From Alcanivorax sp. (lineage in GTDB: Bacteria; Pseudomonadota; Gammaproteobacteria; Pseudomonadales; Alcanivoracaceae), in contig JAIUME010000001.1 of NCBI GenBank assembly GCA_022565695.1, positions 124,001-188,000 on the forward strand: DNA of 64,000 nucleotides, given 5' to 3'. The translations under genes were made by a program, and so were the position numbers. This document shows, piece after piece, positions 35,169-44,429 of this stretch (positions are counted from its first letter, which is position 1; every line of letters starts with the position of its first letter). The notes under the pieces were generated by a model that was not told the origin of the DNA, did not search any database, and worked only from the letters and a program-made list of their open reading frames with translations.

Positions 35169-36659
35169 CTACAGCATCGCCGCCGCAGCAGTAACGTCGG
35201 TGCGGCTGATGCGCTGCGTCACCTGCATCAGTTTTTCCCGTACCTTTTCACTGTCTTCCTGTGCCCGCAGCGCCTGCTGCGTCAGACGCCATACCCGCAA
35301 CGAAAACGCCGGATCCCAGGCGGGCATACCATGCTCGTCCAGCCGTTCACTGACCGCTTCCAGCAACGGCAAGGCCAGCTCGGCACGCTGATGGTTGAGG
35401 CAGAGTTCTGCCTTGAGCAGATCCTGTTCGCTGCGCTGTTTGCGCCCGCGTGTCGGCATCTCGTCCAGCGCAGCGAGGCCGGCCACGAGCCCCTGCGCCT
35501 GACTCAGCGCTGTGGCGTGTTCCGCCGCCTGTTCCCACTTGCCGTCTTGCGCGCCGTTGCCGCCACCTGCGGCAGGCGCCATGACGGACTCGATCCAGTT
35601 CGCCGCACTGCCCGCCACAAACGGCTCGCCGTCACTGAAACGCAGGCGCACCAGGTCACGATGGCGGCCGAGCAGCGCGCAGGTTTCCCGCTCGATCAGG
35701 GCAGCGACGGATGACTGGCCCGCCGCACTGGCGGCCTGGTGTGCCCAGTGCTGAATCTGAAAACAGAATTGTCCGCCGGGCTCCAGGAATGCGCGCTCTG
35801 CCGCCAGCAACGCCTCGTCCCACTGCTGTCGATCCAGCGCTGCAGATATGGCGTTCAGGGACGCCGGGCGCGGCGGCGGCAAGCGCGTGGTGCCATTGTC
35901 AGCGGGTGGCGGCGTCAGATCGCTCCAGCGCATGACCCGGCCCAGTGCCACGAGTTGCCCGTAGCGCCGTTCGCTGCGATACCAGGCAAGCAGATCACGC
36001 AACGCTTTCTGTTCTGCCTTGTCGCTGTCGATGGCCCCGGAAGGCGCGCTGGTCTCCGACGGCGGGGCGCTGCGCACAGGCCGGTCCTGTTCCGTCTTGA
36101 TGGCCGGTGAAGGCGCTGCGGCAGGCGCGGATACTTTCTGGTCTTCCAGACGGCCTTCCAGCCATTTGCGCACCGCTTTCAGACGCGGCGCGTCATCACC
36201 CAGGCGGTCGCTGACGGCCTGATGGAACACATCCAATGTGTCGAGCACGGCGGGTATCGCTGTCGTGTCCGCCACATGTCGGGCCAGATAGACCGGCAAA
36301 CGTTCATTGGTCAGCCACTCCACCGCGCCACGCCGTGCCTTGTCCCGCTCGGGGAAGCAAGTGTCCCAACGCTCGGTCAGGACCAGATGCCAGGCCCGCA
36401 ATGCATCGTGCAAGCCGGTAACGCCGTGCAGGTAGGTGTGTGCCAGCGACAGATAAGCCAGCACTCGCAGATCCAGTGATTGGTCGGTCAGGATCCGTTG
36501 GCCCAGCTCACTGATACGCTCGAAATCATTGCCGCCCAGCTTTTCCACTTCTGCCCGGATGGCAGAAAAATCATCGCTGTAGCGCGGATCTTCGCCGCCC
36601 TCGCAGATCTGTACCCAGGTCAGCAGCGGGCTTTCAGCGGCATTGACGGCGACGTTCAT
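35169..36659 (-). CDS. tssA: T6SS baseplate/cap protein TssA
   Basis: A 496-residue TssA. The N-terminal ImpA domain (about residues 10-150) has AYLSLAHTYLHGVTGLHDAL and WDTCFPERDKARRGAVEWL (part). A central low-complexity stretch (Pro/Ala/Ser) leads to a C-terminal VasJ-type helical domain (from about 250). TssA directs sheath assembly at the baseplate or the distal end. The start overlaps the tagF stop by four bases (ATGA). Confidence 0.92.
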   Translation of the reverse strand: MNVAVNAAESPLLTWVQICEGGEDPRYSDDFSAIRAEVEKLGGNDFERISELGQRILTDQSLDLRVLAYLSLAHTYLHGVTGLHDALRAWHLVLTERWDTCFPERDKARRGAVEWLTNERLPVYLARHVADTTAIPAVLDTLDVFHQAVSDRLGDDAPRLKAVRKWLEGRLEDQKVSAPAAAPSPAIKTEQDRPVRSAPPSETSAPSGAIDSDKAEQKALRDLLAWYRSERRYGQLVALGRVMRWSDLTPPPADNGTTRLPPPRPASLNAISAALDRQQWDEALLAAERAFLEPGGQFCFQIQHWAHQAASAAGQSSVAALIERETCALLGRHRDLVRLRFSDGEPFVAGSAANWIESVMAPAAGGGNGAQDGKWEQAAEHATALSQAQGLVAGLAALDEMPTRGRKQRSEQDLLKAELCLNHQRAELALPLLEAVSERLDEHGMPAWDPAFSLRVWRLTQQALRAQEDSEKVREKLMQVTQRISRTDVTAAAAML

Positions 36660-37660
36660 AGCTGGCCTCCGCTGACATACCGGCTCAACAGATCCAGCAA
36701 GGTGCCCTGCTGCAACGCAGCCACATCAATGGCCTTGCGGGAGGGCTTTGCCGGATCGGCCAGCAGTTGTGTGAGGTGCTGTACTGTGCCGTCGCGCAGC
36801 TGCTCGTCGAAAAGATGCGGCAGAAAACTGGGCGGCACGGTACGAAAGAAAATGGTGACGTAGCCCGGGGCAGCGTCGCGCTTGCGCCAGAAATAGCTGC
36901 CGCTCCAGCTCTGCCCCATCAGGCTGTCCATCAGGCGCAACCAGAACACCAGAATGGCTTCCGCGTCATCCCCGGCCGGCAATGGCAGGCGAATGCCCCA
37001 GGCGGTGCGCGCCGGGCCCCGGCGTATCACGGCAGAGATCAGCTCGATGACGCCCTGGTGAAACACGGCAGGATCATCGGCAAACTCGGCGGCCAGCGCT
37101 TCCATCACCTCCAGTGAGGTGGCCCGCAGCAGGCCCAGTTCACGCTCCACCATGGCACTGCGGCCTCGTGCCACACTGTCTTCTGCCACCGCATCCAGGC
37201 AGCCAAGCAGGTTCTCCAGCGGTTCCTGCCGCCAGCGCTGGCTGACCACGTCATTCGCATGACGGAAAAAAGGGCCGTAAACCAGTGGCACCGCCGCTTG
37301 CACCTGTTTGACGCTGGGCGGCCGGGCAATGGTGGCAATCACGAACGGGTACCAGCGACCACTGCGGTCGCTGCCCGGCGCGATAGTGGCCAGCACGGTG
37401 CGGCGATTGTCGGTACCGGCAAATACAGCATGGTGCACGCTGGCCTGGGGAAAGCCCGGCGCGTTTTGTGTCCCGTTCAGCCGCCGGGATATCAGCGCGT
37501 AGCCTTCCTGTATCCATTGATCAAGCTCGCGGATCTCGCGATCATCCACCCGATGCTTGATGAAATCTGCGCGAATCGGCAGCTTGCCGAAGGCAGAAAT
37601 CACCGGCTTTTCTTCGCCGTTTTCCCTGACAGGTTTGCCCTGCTTCAGAAATCCGAACAT
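36656..37660 (-). CDS. tagF: T6SS-associated protein TagF
   Basis: A 334-residue protein with an N-terminal TagF domain (ISAFGKLPIRADFIKHRV, then LDQWIQEGYALISRRLNG) of the ImpM type and a C-terminal second domain including VYGPFFRHANDVVSQRW. In Pseudomonas TagF represses assembly post-translationally, through Fha/PppA-dependent signalling. No PpkA or PppA is present here, so its partner is unclear. Overlaps tssM by one base and tssA by four. Confidence 0.9.
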   Translation of the reverse strand: MFGFLKQGKPVRENGEEKPVISAFGKLPIRADFIKHRVDDREIRELDQWIQEGYALISRRLNGTQNAPGFPQASVHHAVFAGTDNRRTVLATIAPGSDRSGRWYPFVIATIARPPSVKQVQAAVPLVYGPFFRHANDVVSQRWRQEPLENLLGCLDAVAEDSVARGRSAMVERELGLLRATSLEVMEALAAEFADDPAVFHQGVIELISAVIRRGPARTAWGIRLPLPAGDDAEAILVFWLRLMDSLMGQSWSGSYFWRKRDAAPGYVTIFFRTVPPSFLPHLFDEQLRDGTVQHLTQLLADPAKPSRKAIDVAALQQGTLLDLLSRYVSGGQL

Positions 37661-40600
37661 CAGCGACCCTCCATGACCGTGCCGGCGATGGGCATGAGGT
37701 TGCCAAAGATGTCTGCAGGCACCCGGAAGGTGTTGAGTATGCGGTTACGGAACAGATTCGACTGGCGGTCAGCGCGCAGGCGATAGCGCACTAGCAGCGG
37801 GTCGCTCATGCCGCCACTGAGTTCCCACTGCAGCAACAGGTCAGAGCCGCTGTCACGCGAAATGGTGGCCTGATTGAGCAGCCGGAACAGTGCCCAGTGG
37901 CCGTCAGCGCGAATTTCATCCCGGATCTGGCCACGCCCGGCAATGCCGGCCACCCGGGCACCAATCAGATCCTGCTCACCTGGCCATGTGAAACGGCGCC
38001 ATTCCTGTGGACCATTGCGATAACGGTACGCCTGGCCGTTGCTCTCCAGCATGATTTCCGTGACGCCACGCGCCGGCACCGGATACAGATAAAAACTCAG
38101 CTCCGGGCGGCGGCCGCCGCGCCCGAACAGGCTGTCGGTGATGACCTGACTGGACGCCAGGGTGCCAAGGAATCGCTGGGACAAACCCAGGCCCTGGTCA
38201 AGCCAGGTGCGCTCTTGCCAGCCACGCCGGGTCTGCTCGACGAAGGCGTCCATGCTTTCATTGACGAAGCCCCAGAAACGACCGTCACCGGGACGGAAGA
38301 AATCGGACATGTCTTCCAGGGTGGCATCCTGCCCCCGGGCATTGAACGGGAAGCGGCTTTGCAGTCGCTCTTCAAAGGTGTTGGCGACTTCACGTTGCCA
38401 CTGCTGTCCGAGACTGCTGCGTGCTGCCAGCAGCACATTACGCCAGCTCTCCCGCACCGCGCCTTCCAGCAACGGGCGCAACGCCTCGCGGGTGGTCGGG
38501 TCCACCGTCGCCAGCAGGCTGCTGATGGTCACCCAGCTGCGATACAGCTCTGTCTCGGAACCACCGCGACCCAGGATGCTGGCCGCGTAGACCTCCGCCT
38601 CACTGTCGACGTTGACGGCCAGTGCCAGCCGCTCCATATCAGTTTTCAGTGCTGACAGAATCGTCAGATACTGATGCACCATCTCACTGACCGAGCGATC
38701 TTCCGCCGGGCGGGCAAAGCGCCGCAATTCTGTGGTGCGCTCATCCAGCCCGGCCAGCGTGGCGCGACGATCGCCCAGGGCATCCAGCGCCGCATCGCCC
38801 GGCCCGGTCGGCTCGTGCAACGACAGGTTGCGCGATACCGCTGCCATCAACTGGCCGATGGGGCCGCCGCTGCGGGACAGCTGATCCAGATGCCCCACGC
38901 CATCCTGCAATGAATCGAAGCGATGCACCCGCACATCGCCCAGAAAAGTCAGCCAGGCTTTTGCGTAATCCTCGAAATACAGATCACGCATTTCTTCCCG
39001 CAACTCTCTGGCCAACTCGCGATCAATCAGATCACCGCCATTGGCCTCATCCTCGCTCGGACTGTAGCGCCCGGTGAGCACCCAGTCGCCCCGCGTCGCC
39101 GCTTCGATACGGGTATCGATCTGCGGGCTGACAAATCTGGTCCAGCCGTCTCGCGTGTAGACACCGGGTATCTGGTTGCTGGCGCCAATGATGTTACGCG
39201 CGTTGCGATCCAGCATCTGCTCGATGCCGAACGGCTGGACTTCATTGGCGCCGCGCGAAATGACCTGAGCATACATCTGCCGCGCATCCGGCGGCGACTG
39301 CAGCTGATCACGACTTTGTGTGATCAGCTCCTGCCGCGCATTCCAGCGCTGCTCCCGCTGCGCCGTGCGCGCCAGATAGAAATCGGCGAGGCCATGCAAT
39401 GCGTGGGATTCGTCCTTCAGCGCATCACGGAATGTCGGCTCGCTCTTCATGCCGAGGCGATCCAGCCACAGCTTGTTGAGCACGGGCACCGCCACGTCAG
39501 TTTCCATGCGCAATGGCGCGCGACTGATCATCAGATACGTCTTCAGAGACGCATAGTACTCATCGCGCATGGCCTCCTGACCCTGACTGTCGGCTGCGTC
39601 CCAGCCACGCTCCATGTTCTCCAGCGCCAGCTCCAGTGAATGGAATGCAGGCTGCCGATAGAAACGGGTCATTGCGGCCTCGATCAGCTCTTCCATCACT
39701 GGCATCTGATGATGGCCGTTGTAGACGCCAAACCGGAAGCGCCAGGGCAGATCGTCTTCGTAGGCCTTGAGTTGCTGGTAGTGATCAAATGCATCGGCCA
39801 GCACCTGGTAGCGATCCAGCGTGTCGTAGCGATCATCACTGAAGGCCTGCCCCACACGCTCGCTTACGGCAACACCCTGGTTGAGCAGCAGGCGATTGGC
39901 ACCGTAGGAGGCGCTCAGGGTCAGCAGGGTGCCGACCACCAGCAACAGGCCGGCAGCCACGGCCCCGGTTTTCAGGCCCCGGTCCCAGAGCATGCGCCGG
40001 CGATTGCCTCGCACGAAAGACTGCAACGGAATTACGACTTCCGTGAAAAGGCGATTGATAAAGTAGGGCTTGGGCGCGCTGGCCCGTGGCGGCAACTCGC
40101 GCTCGTCAAAACCGAATGCCTGACGCAGGTTACCCACCAGTCGCGTCAACGGCGTGCCTTCCTGTGTGCCACTGGTGAAATAGGCGCCGGCAAATTGCGG
40201 GGTTTCCTGGTAGGGGTTGTCACGGAACAGCATGTTGATGCATTCAGACAGCTTTTCAGTGGCCGCCCGGAACTGATCCGGGAATGCATACAATGCCGCC
40301 TTGCGATCCAGTTTGCGTTGCATGGACAGCTTGCGCAGGCGCAGCTCGCACAGGCGGCCATACATCTGGTTCATATGCTGTTCAAAGGCTTCAGCAGGTG
40401 CCGGGCCGTTTTCGTTCTGCTCCAGCAGATAGGCGCCCCACAGCTGGCCGCGCTCGCTGTCGCTCAGGTCTTCGAAGAACTCCTCGAAGCCGGGAATCAG
40501 ATCACTCTTGGTAAACACGATGAAGACCGGGAAAACCAGCCCGAGGCGTTCCATCAGTTCATTGATGCGCTCACGGATGATCTTGACATGGCGCTCCAGT

Positions 40601-41277
40601 GCGTCGCTGTCAGCAGTGAGCAGATCCGCAACGCTGATGGCCACCAGCACACCATTGATGGGCGCGCGCTTGCGCTGGCCGCGCAACATGTCCAGAAATG
40701 CGTACCACTCATCCCGGTCTTCGTCTTCCGTGGTATAGCGACCTGCGGTATCCAGCAGCACCGCCTCGTCCGAGAACCACCAATCACAGTTGCGCGTCCC
40801 GCCCACGCCGCGAAAATGCAGATCGTCCGCATCGGCGTAAGGGAAATGCAGACCGGAGTTGCGCAGCATGGTGCTTTTGCCTGCGGCAGACGGACCGATC
40901 ACCATATACCAGGGCAAGGCATACAAGGCGGCGCTGCCGCGATAGCCACCGCCCAGCTGTGACGACTTCAGTGCGGAGATGGCTTCGTCCATCTTCTCGC
41001 GAATGGAATCGATTTCTGCGGCCTGGCCTTGTCCGCTGATTTGCGCCTGCAACGCCGCACCGCGTCGGCGCGCCAGCAGGAAGCGCACACCGAAGGCGAG
41101 CACAAACAGGCCGATCAGCCCGACGATGACCCAGATGCGCAGGCTGCGATCTGCCAGACCAACATAGGGGCCGGCATACCAGATCAACGCGATCACGGCG
41201 ATCAGGCCAATCGCCGAGCTGCCGAAGCGGGACAGCAGCAATCCCTTGAGCATTTGCAGAACCTTTCCGTTAGGCAT
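37660..41277 (-). CDS. tssM: T6SS membrane-complex protein TssM (IcmF)
   Basis: A 1205-residue inner-membrane protein. Two N-terminal helices (residues about 20-36 and 48-68), a cytosolic NTPase-like domain with an intact Walker A (VIGPSAAGKSTMLRNSG, about 127-143), a third helix (about 440-460) and a long periplasmic domain ending in the IcmF C-terminal module that contacts TssJ. Intact Walker motif suggests the ATPase-competent class. One-base overlap with tssL upstream and tagF downstream (TGATG) shows tight translational coupling. Confidence 0.95.
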   Translation of the reverse strand: MPNGKVLQMLKGLLLSRFGSSAIGLIAVIALIWYAGPYVGLADRSLRIWVIVGLIGLFVLAFGVRFLLARRRGAALQAQISGQGQAAEIDSIREKMDEAISALKSSQLGGGYRGSAALYALPWYMVIGPSAAGKSTMLRNSGLHFPYADADDLHFRGVGGTRNCDWWFSDEAVLLDTAGRYTTEDEDRDEWYAFLDMLRGQRKRAPINGVLVAISVADLLTADSDALERHVKIIRERINELMERLGLVFPVFIVFTKSDLIPGFEEFFEDLSDSERGQLWGAYLLEQNENGPAPAEAFEQHMNQMYGRLCELRLRKLSMQRKLDRKAALYAFPDQFRAATEKLSECINMLFRDNPYQETPQFAGAYFTSGTQEGTPLTRLVGNLRQAFGFDERELPPRASAPKPYFINRLFTEVVIPLQSFVRGNRRRMLWDRGLKTGAVAAGLLLVVGTLLTLSASYGANRLLLNQGVAVSERVGQAFSDDRYDTLDRYQVLADAFDHYQQLKAYEDDLPWRFRFGVYNGHHQMPVMEELIEAAMTRFYRQPAFHSLELALENMERGWDAADSQGQEAMRDEYYASLKTYLMISRAPLRMETDVAVPVLNKLWLDRLGMKSEPTFRDALKDESHALHGLADFYLARTAQREQRWNARQELITQSRDQLQSPPDARQMYAQVISRGANEVQPFGIEQMLDRNARNIIGASNQIPGVYTRDGWTRFVSPQIDTRIEAATRGDWVLTGRYSPSEDEANGGDLIDRELARELREEMRDLYFEDYAKAWLTFLGDVRVHRFDSLQDGVGHLDQLSRSGGPIGQLMAAVSRNLSLHEPTGPGDAALDALGDRRATLAGLDERTTELRRFARPAEDRSVSEMVHQYLTILSALKTDMERLALAVNVDSEAEVYAASILGRGGSETELYRSWVTISSLLATVDPTTREALRPLLEGAVRESWRNVLLAARSSLGQQWQREVANTFEERLQSRFPFNARGQDATLEDMSDFFRPGDGRFWGFVNESMDAFVEQTRRGWQERTWLDQGLGLSQRFLGTLASSQVITDSLFGRGGRRPELSFYLYPVPARGVTEIMLESNGQAYRYRNGPQEWRRFTWPGEQDLIGARVAGIAGRGQIRDEIRADGHWALFRLLNQATISRDSGSDLLLQWELSGGMSDPLLVRYRLRADRQSNLFRNRILNTFRVPADIFGNLMPIAGTVMEGR

Positions 41278-42041
41278 TATCCAAACATCCTTTTTGCCTG
41301 TTCGATGGTGCTTGTGCGATCTGGCTGCGCATCGCTGAGCCTGACGCGCTCGGCATTGATGTCACTGGCTGCATCGCGGGCACTTTTTGCACTCACGGCG
41401 GTATAGCCGGTGTAGCTGAAAAACATGAACGCCACCGTCACTGCCGCGATCACCCAGTACGGCACCTCTCGGCCCACACGGCTGAACAGGTGCTCGCGGG
41501 GCTGACCCTGGGGGGCGAGGCGCGGATCCGGCACGCCACGATGGCCGTCGATCTGGCTGCGCAGATCCACCTGCAATGCCATCAGTTGTTCCAGCCCGCG
41601 CAGCTTGTAAACGCCTTCAAAACCAAGCTGCAGACAGACGTAGTAAAGTTCCAGCACGTCCAGGCTCTGTTCGCCCCGCTGGCGCAGCTCGCCCAGACGA
41701 ACGAAAAACACCTCGCCCCCCAGGTGCTCACCGAACAACTGCAGCTGCAGGGGATTGCCCATCCACTCCATCCGGTGCGGCCATGACGACGCCATGACCG
41801 ATTCATCGATGAAGGCGGCAACGGCAAACTTGGCCTGTTGCACGTCGGCGGTATTGATTTGCCGTTCGAACGCCATCCGCTCGAACATGTCGAAACCGTT
41901 GAGAATCTGCTCGCGCAGATCGGCCGGCGCATCGCCGCCCCCGGCGCGCAGCGGCATCACCAGATCAAACAGGTGTGCAGTACATTCCAGAAGGGGATTC
42001 GTCAGGCGTGTATTCGGCTCGTCTTGCGTCGCTGTCTGCAT
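41277..42041 (-). CDS. tssL: T6SS membrane-complex protein TssL (DotU), short form
   Basis: A 254-residue DotU protein. Cytosolic helical domain (NPLLECTAHLFDLVMPLRAG; KFAVAAFIDESVMASSW; GGEVFFVRLGELRQ) and one C-terminal membrane helix (VPYWVIAAVTVAFMFFSYTG, about 205-225) followed by a short periplasmic tail. There is no OmpA-like peptidoglycan-binding extension, so wall anchoring must come from another protein. ATG at 42041 is preferred to the GTG/ATG further upstream at 42059, which would overlap tssK. Confidence 0.93.
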   Translation of the reverse strand: MQTATQDEPNTRLTNPLLECTAHLFDLVMPLRAGGGDAPADLREQILNGFDMFERMAFERQINTADVQQAKFAVAAFIDESVMASSWPHRMEWMGNPLQLQLFGEHLGGEVFFVRLGELRQRGEQSLDVLELYYVCLQLGFEGVYKLRGLEQLMALQVDLRSQIDGHRGVPDPRLAPQGQPREHLFSRVGREVPYWVIAAVTVAFMFFSYTGYTAVSAKSARDAASDINAERVRLSDAQPDRTSTIEQAKRMFG

Positions 42042-42043
42042 GC

Positions 42044-43381
42044 TCAATCCTCCACGCAAAGCAGGGCAAAGCGCGCGCCCTGAAACAGGCCGGGCAGGAA
42101 TACCGAGAGGCTGCGCGCCTCTAGCGCACGTGGCCAGAACTCGCCACTGGGCTCGAACCGGAAGTACTCGTAACCGCTTTTCACTGGCAGGCGGTTGGGG
42201 GGGCGCTGGGTATGGCTCAGGCGAATGCCCGGCAAGGCTGACGCCAGAATCAGTTCCAGATCCTCGCGGCTGCCGCTTTTCACCTGACGCGAGAAATCCG
42301 TCACCCAGGAGGGGTCGTCCGCATCGTGATAGACGCCCAGATACAGGTGCTGCCGCTCCAGCGCCTCCCAGGGCACGCCTTCTGCGATCAGTACGGCCGG
42401 TGACTCTTCGCGCAGCGACAAGGCGGTGCTCGACTCCGGCGCCGCCTCGGCGAGAAAGTCCCGCAATCGCGCTTCGAGGGCACCGAACACGGTCGTCAAT
42501 TCACCATGGCGATATTCCGGCAGCTCCACTGCCGCCTCATCTGCCTGAAAGTCACACAGCCCGTTGATCAGACGCAGCATTTCCCGGTACAGGGCTTCAG
42601 GGTGGGTGCCGTCCTGCGCGAGCTGATGGGCCAGCACCGCCAGGGCCGGGCGCAGTTGCAGCAGCCGCAGAAACTGCCCCATCTCGCGGGCGCTCATATC
42701 CGCCAGGTCACCATAGCTGTTGCGCTGCTGCGACAGCTGACGCACACGGGCGGCCAGCAGGTCGCGAATCCGCGCCATCCAGGCTTTCAATGCCGGTGAC
42801 GCGCCAACACTGACCACCGAGGGAATGAAGGGCTCGATAGCGCGGAAGTGCCCGTCACCCTGGTGCTCGAATCGGCCGATACACAGTGCGGCGTAATGCT
42901 CTCGGGACTCGTCACCGCGCAACAGGCTCAGGTTCGGCTGCGCGACAATGACTTCACGGCTGCGCGATGCATCATGCTCGTCGGTCACTTCGTGGTAGCG
43001 CGCCTGCCAACCACACAGCCGGCCCTGTTCCTGGTAGCCATTAATGCCGGCAACGCGATCATTGGAAGGCAGCGCCAGCCAGACATCGACCTGATCGCCG
43101 CCTGCTGTCAGTTCGCAGATCAGGGGCCCGCCATGCTGGCGTGCATCAAAGCTGACCAGACGACCATCCGGCATGACCGCCGACACGGCCTCAATACGGC
43201 ACTGGCCATTGTCCAGCGCCTCGTGACTCATCTGCAGGGCAACGAGCCCCCAGCAATGGGGGTTCAACAGGCGACTGCGCTGCTGCTGATCCTGCTGCAG
43301 GCATTTGTCCCAGAGCTGGAAATGCTGCTGGCCGAGAAACAGGCCTTCCGCCCAGACTACTTTCTGCTGTCTTTCGCTCAT
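42044..43381 (-). CDS. tssK: T6SS baseplate-membrane connector TssK
   Basis: A 445-residue protein. The canonical opening VVWAEGLFLGQQHFQLWDK, ALQMSHEALDNGQCRIEAVS and LPSNDRVAGINGYQE are typical, and the C-terminal SGYEYFRFEPSGEFWPRA ends the receptor-binding-like domain. TssK links baseplate wedges to TssL/TssM. ATG at 43381; the gap of 60 nt to tssJ upstream has nothing else recognisable. Confidence 0.94.
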   Translation of the reverse strand: MSERQQKVVWAEGLFLGQQHFQLWDKCLQQDQQQRSRLLNPHCWGLVALQMSHEALDNGQCRIEAVSAVMPDGRLVSFDARQHGGPLICELTAGGDQVDVWLALPSNDRVAGINGYQEQGRLCGWQARYHEVTDEHDASRSREVIVAQPNLSLLRGDESREHYAALCIGRFEHQGDGHFRAIEPFIPSVVSVGASPALKAWMARIRDLLAARVRQLSQQRNSYGDLADMSAREMGQFLRLLQLRPALAVLAHQLAQDGTHPEALYREMLRLINGLCDFQADEAAVELPEYRHGELTTVFGALEARLRDFLAEAAPESSTALSLREESPAVLIAEGVPWEALERQHLYLGVYHDADDPSWVTDFSRQVKSGSREDLELILASALPGIRLSHTQRPPNRLPVKSGYEYFRFEPSGEFWPRALEARSLSVFLPGLFQGARFALLCVED

Positions 43382-43441
43382 GATGGTCAGTCCAGCTCCC
43401 TTGATCGTTTATCCGGGACAGGTTTATCCGGTGCGTCGAAC

Positions 43442-43885
43442 TCAATCCAGAGTCAGACGATTCTCCTCCAGTGACACGCTGATCTTGCGGCTGAAGCGGC
43501 GCGTCAGAAAATTGCCGGGCAGCTCACGCATATCCCGCCAGCGGGTTTCTTCCGGAGAGCGGAACACCGCCATCGCCGCAACATGCTTGGCCTTGTCATG
43601 GCGGGGCAGCTCGATACGCCGCTGATAGGCCGGGTCCATGGTGAACTCTTCTTTCATCACCAGATCGTTACCCAGTGCCCGGTAATCCTCGCGCCAGAGC
43701 TCTTCGAAGGTGGCTTCCTCAAAGCGCCGCGTATCTGTCAGTTGATAGATACGCACGACCACCGCCAGCGGCTCATCAAATTCGTTCCTGTTGATGTCTG
43801 CGGTGGAAGACACGCCGATCTTCAGCGCGGGCGAACCACAGGCGGACAGCAGAACCGCCATCAGCATTAGTGCAATAGAGCGCAT
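43442..43885 (-). CDS. tssJ: T6SS outer-membrane lipoprotein TssJ
   Basis: A 147-residue lipoprotein. The signal peptide RSIALMLMAVLLSACGS holds an LSAC lipobox, and the mature transthyretin-like domain includes PLAVVVRIYQLTDTRRFEEA and NFLTRRFSRKISVSLEENRL. AAGG lies eight bases before the ATG at 43885, so that start is chosen. ATGs at 43891 and 43903 would add 2-6 residues. It anchors TssM in the outer membrane. Confidence 0.92.
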   Translation of the reverse strand: MRSIALMLMAVLLSACGSPALKIGVSSTADINRNEFDEPLAVVVRIYQLTDTRRFEEATFEELWREDYRALGNDLVMKEEFTMDPAYQRRIELPRHDKAKHVAAMAVFRSPEETRWRDMRELPGNFLTRRFSRKISVSLEENRLTLD

Positions 43886-43895
43886 CGTCATGACC

Positions 43896-44429
43896 TTATT
43901 CATGGGAAGTGGGAGGGGTGTTGTCGGGTTCCGACGCGGGTCGGGCCTGTCCCTGTTCCCGCGCACCGGCATAGGCGGCCACAAAGGCCGGGGCGATCAC
44001 TTCCATGTAACTGCGGTGACTTGCTTCATCAGGCTCCCGGGGCGCGCGCTGGAACAGGCTGGCCAGGCGCTGCCGGAAGCCGAGAGGTTGTTTCGGGAGC
44101 TGGTGTACGGTGGCAAGCGCTTCTACCAACGCGAGCTGATGACTCAGGAGATCGGAAAACAGCTGATCAATCCGGTTGGCGTCGGCACCCTCTGCGCTCA
44201 ACCAGGTGCGCAGCACCTCCTCGGGCGCCTGCCCCTTGAACGCCTCGAATCCATCCTGAAAGAGGCGGCTGTACGGCAGTCCAAACTCGTCAGCAAAGCG
44301 GCGCTGCCCCTCTACGATGCGCGCGACACCCCGCACCAGCGACTGCACGGAAGCACCGGAAATCTTCGCGCCGCGACCACGAGCCGTGACAGATTTTGCT
44401 GCATCATGAACGCGTCCTTGCTGCGCCAT
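43896..44429 (-). CDS. T6SS-linked protein, possibly a TagH-like C-terminal domain without FHA
   Basis: A 177-residue protein at the head of the T6SS block. The helical segment VQSLVRGVARIVEGQRRFAD, then EFGLPYSRLFQDGFEAFKGQ, resembles the C-terminal helical domain of T6SS FHA proteins (TagH/Fha type), but no N-terminal FHA fold is present and the gene has room for only a short basic stretch before it. The tail is acidic and disordered. The start is uncertain: ATG 44429 is used, and a TTG at 44483 would add 18 residues of no family pattern. Its stop lies within a few bases of the tssJ start. The link to TagH is tentative. Confidence 0.5.
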   Translation of the reverse strand: MAQQGRVHDAAKSVTARGRGAKISGASVQSLVRGVARIVEGQRRFADEFGLPYSRLFQDGFEAFKGQAPEEVLRTWLSAEGADANRIDQLFSDLLSHQLALVEALATVHQLPKQPLGFRQRLASLFQRAPREPDEASHRSYMEVIAPAFVAAYAGAREQGQARPASEPDNTPPTSHE

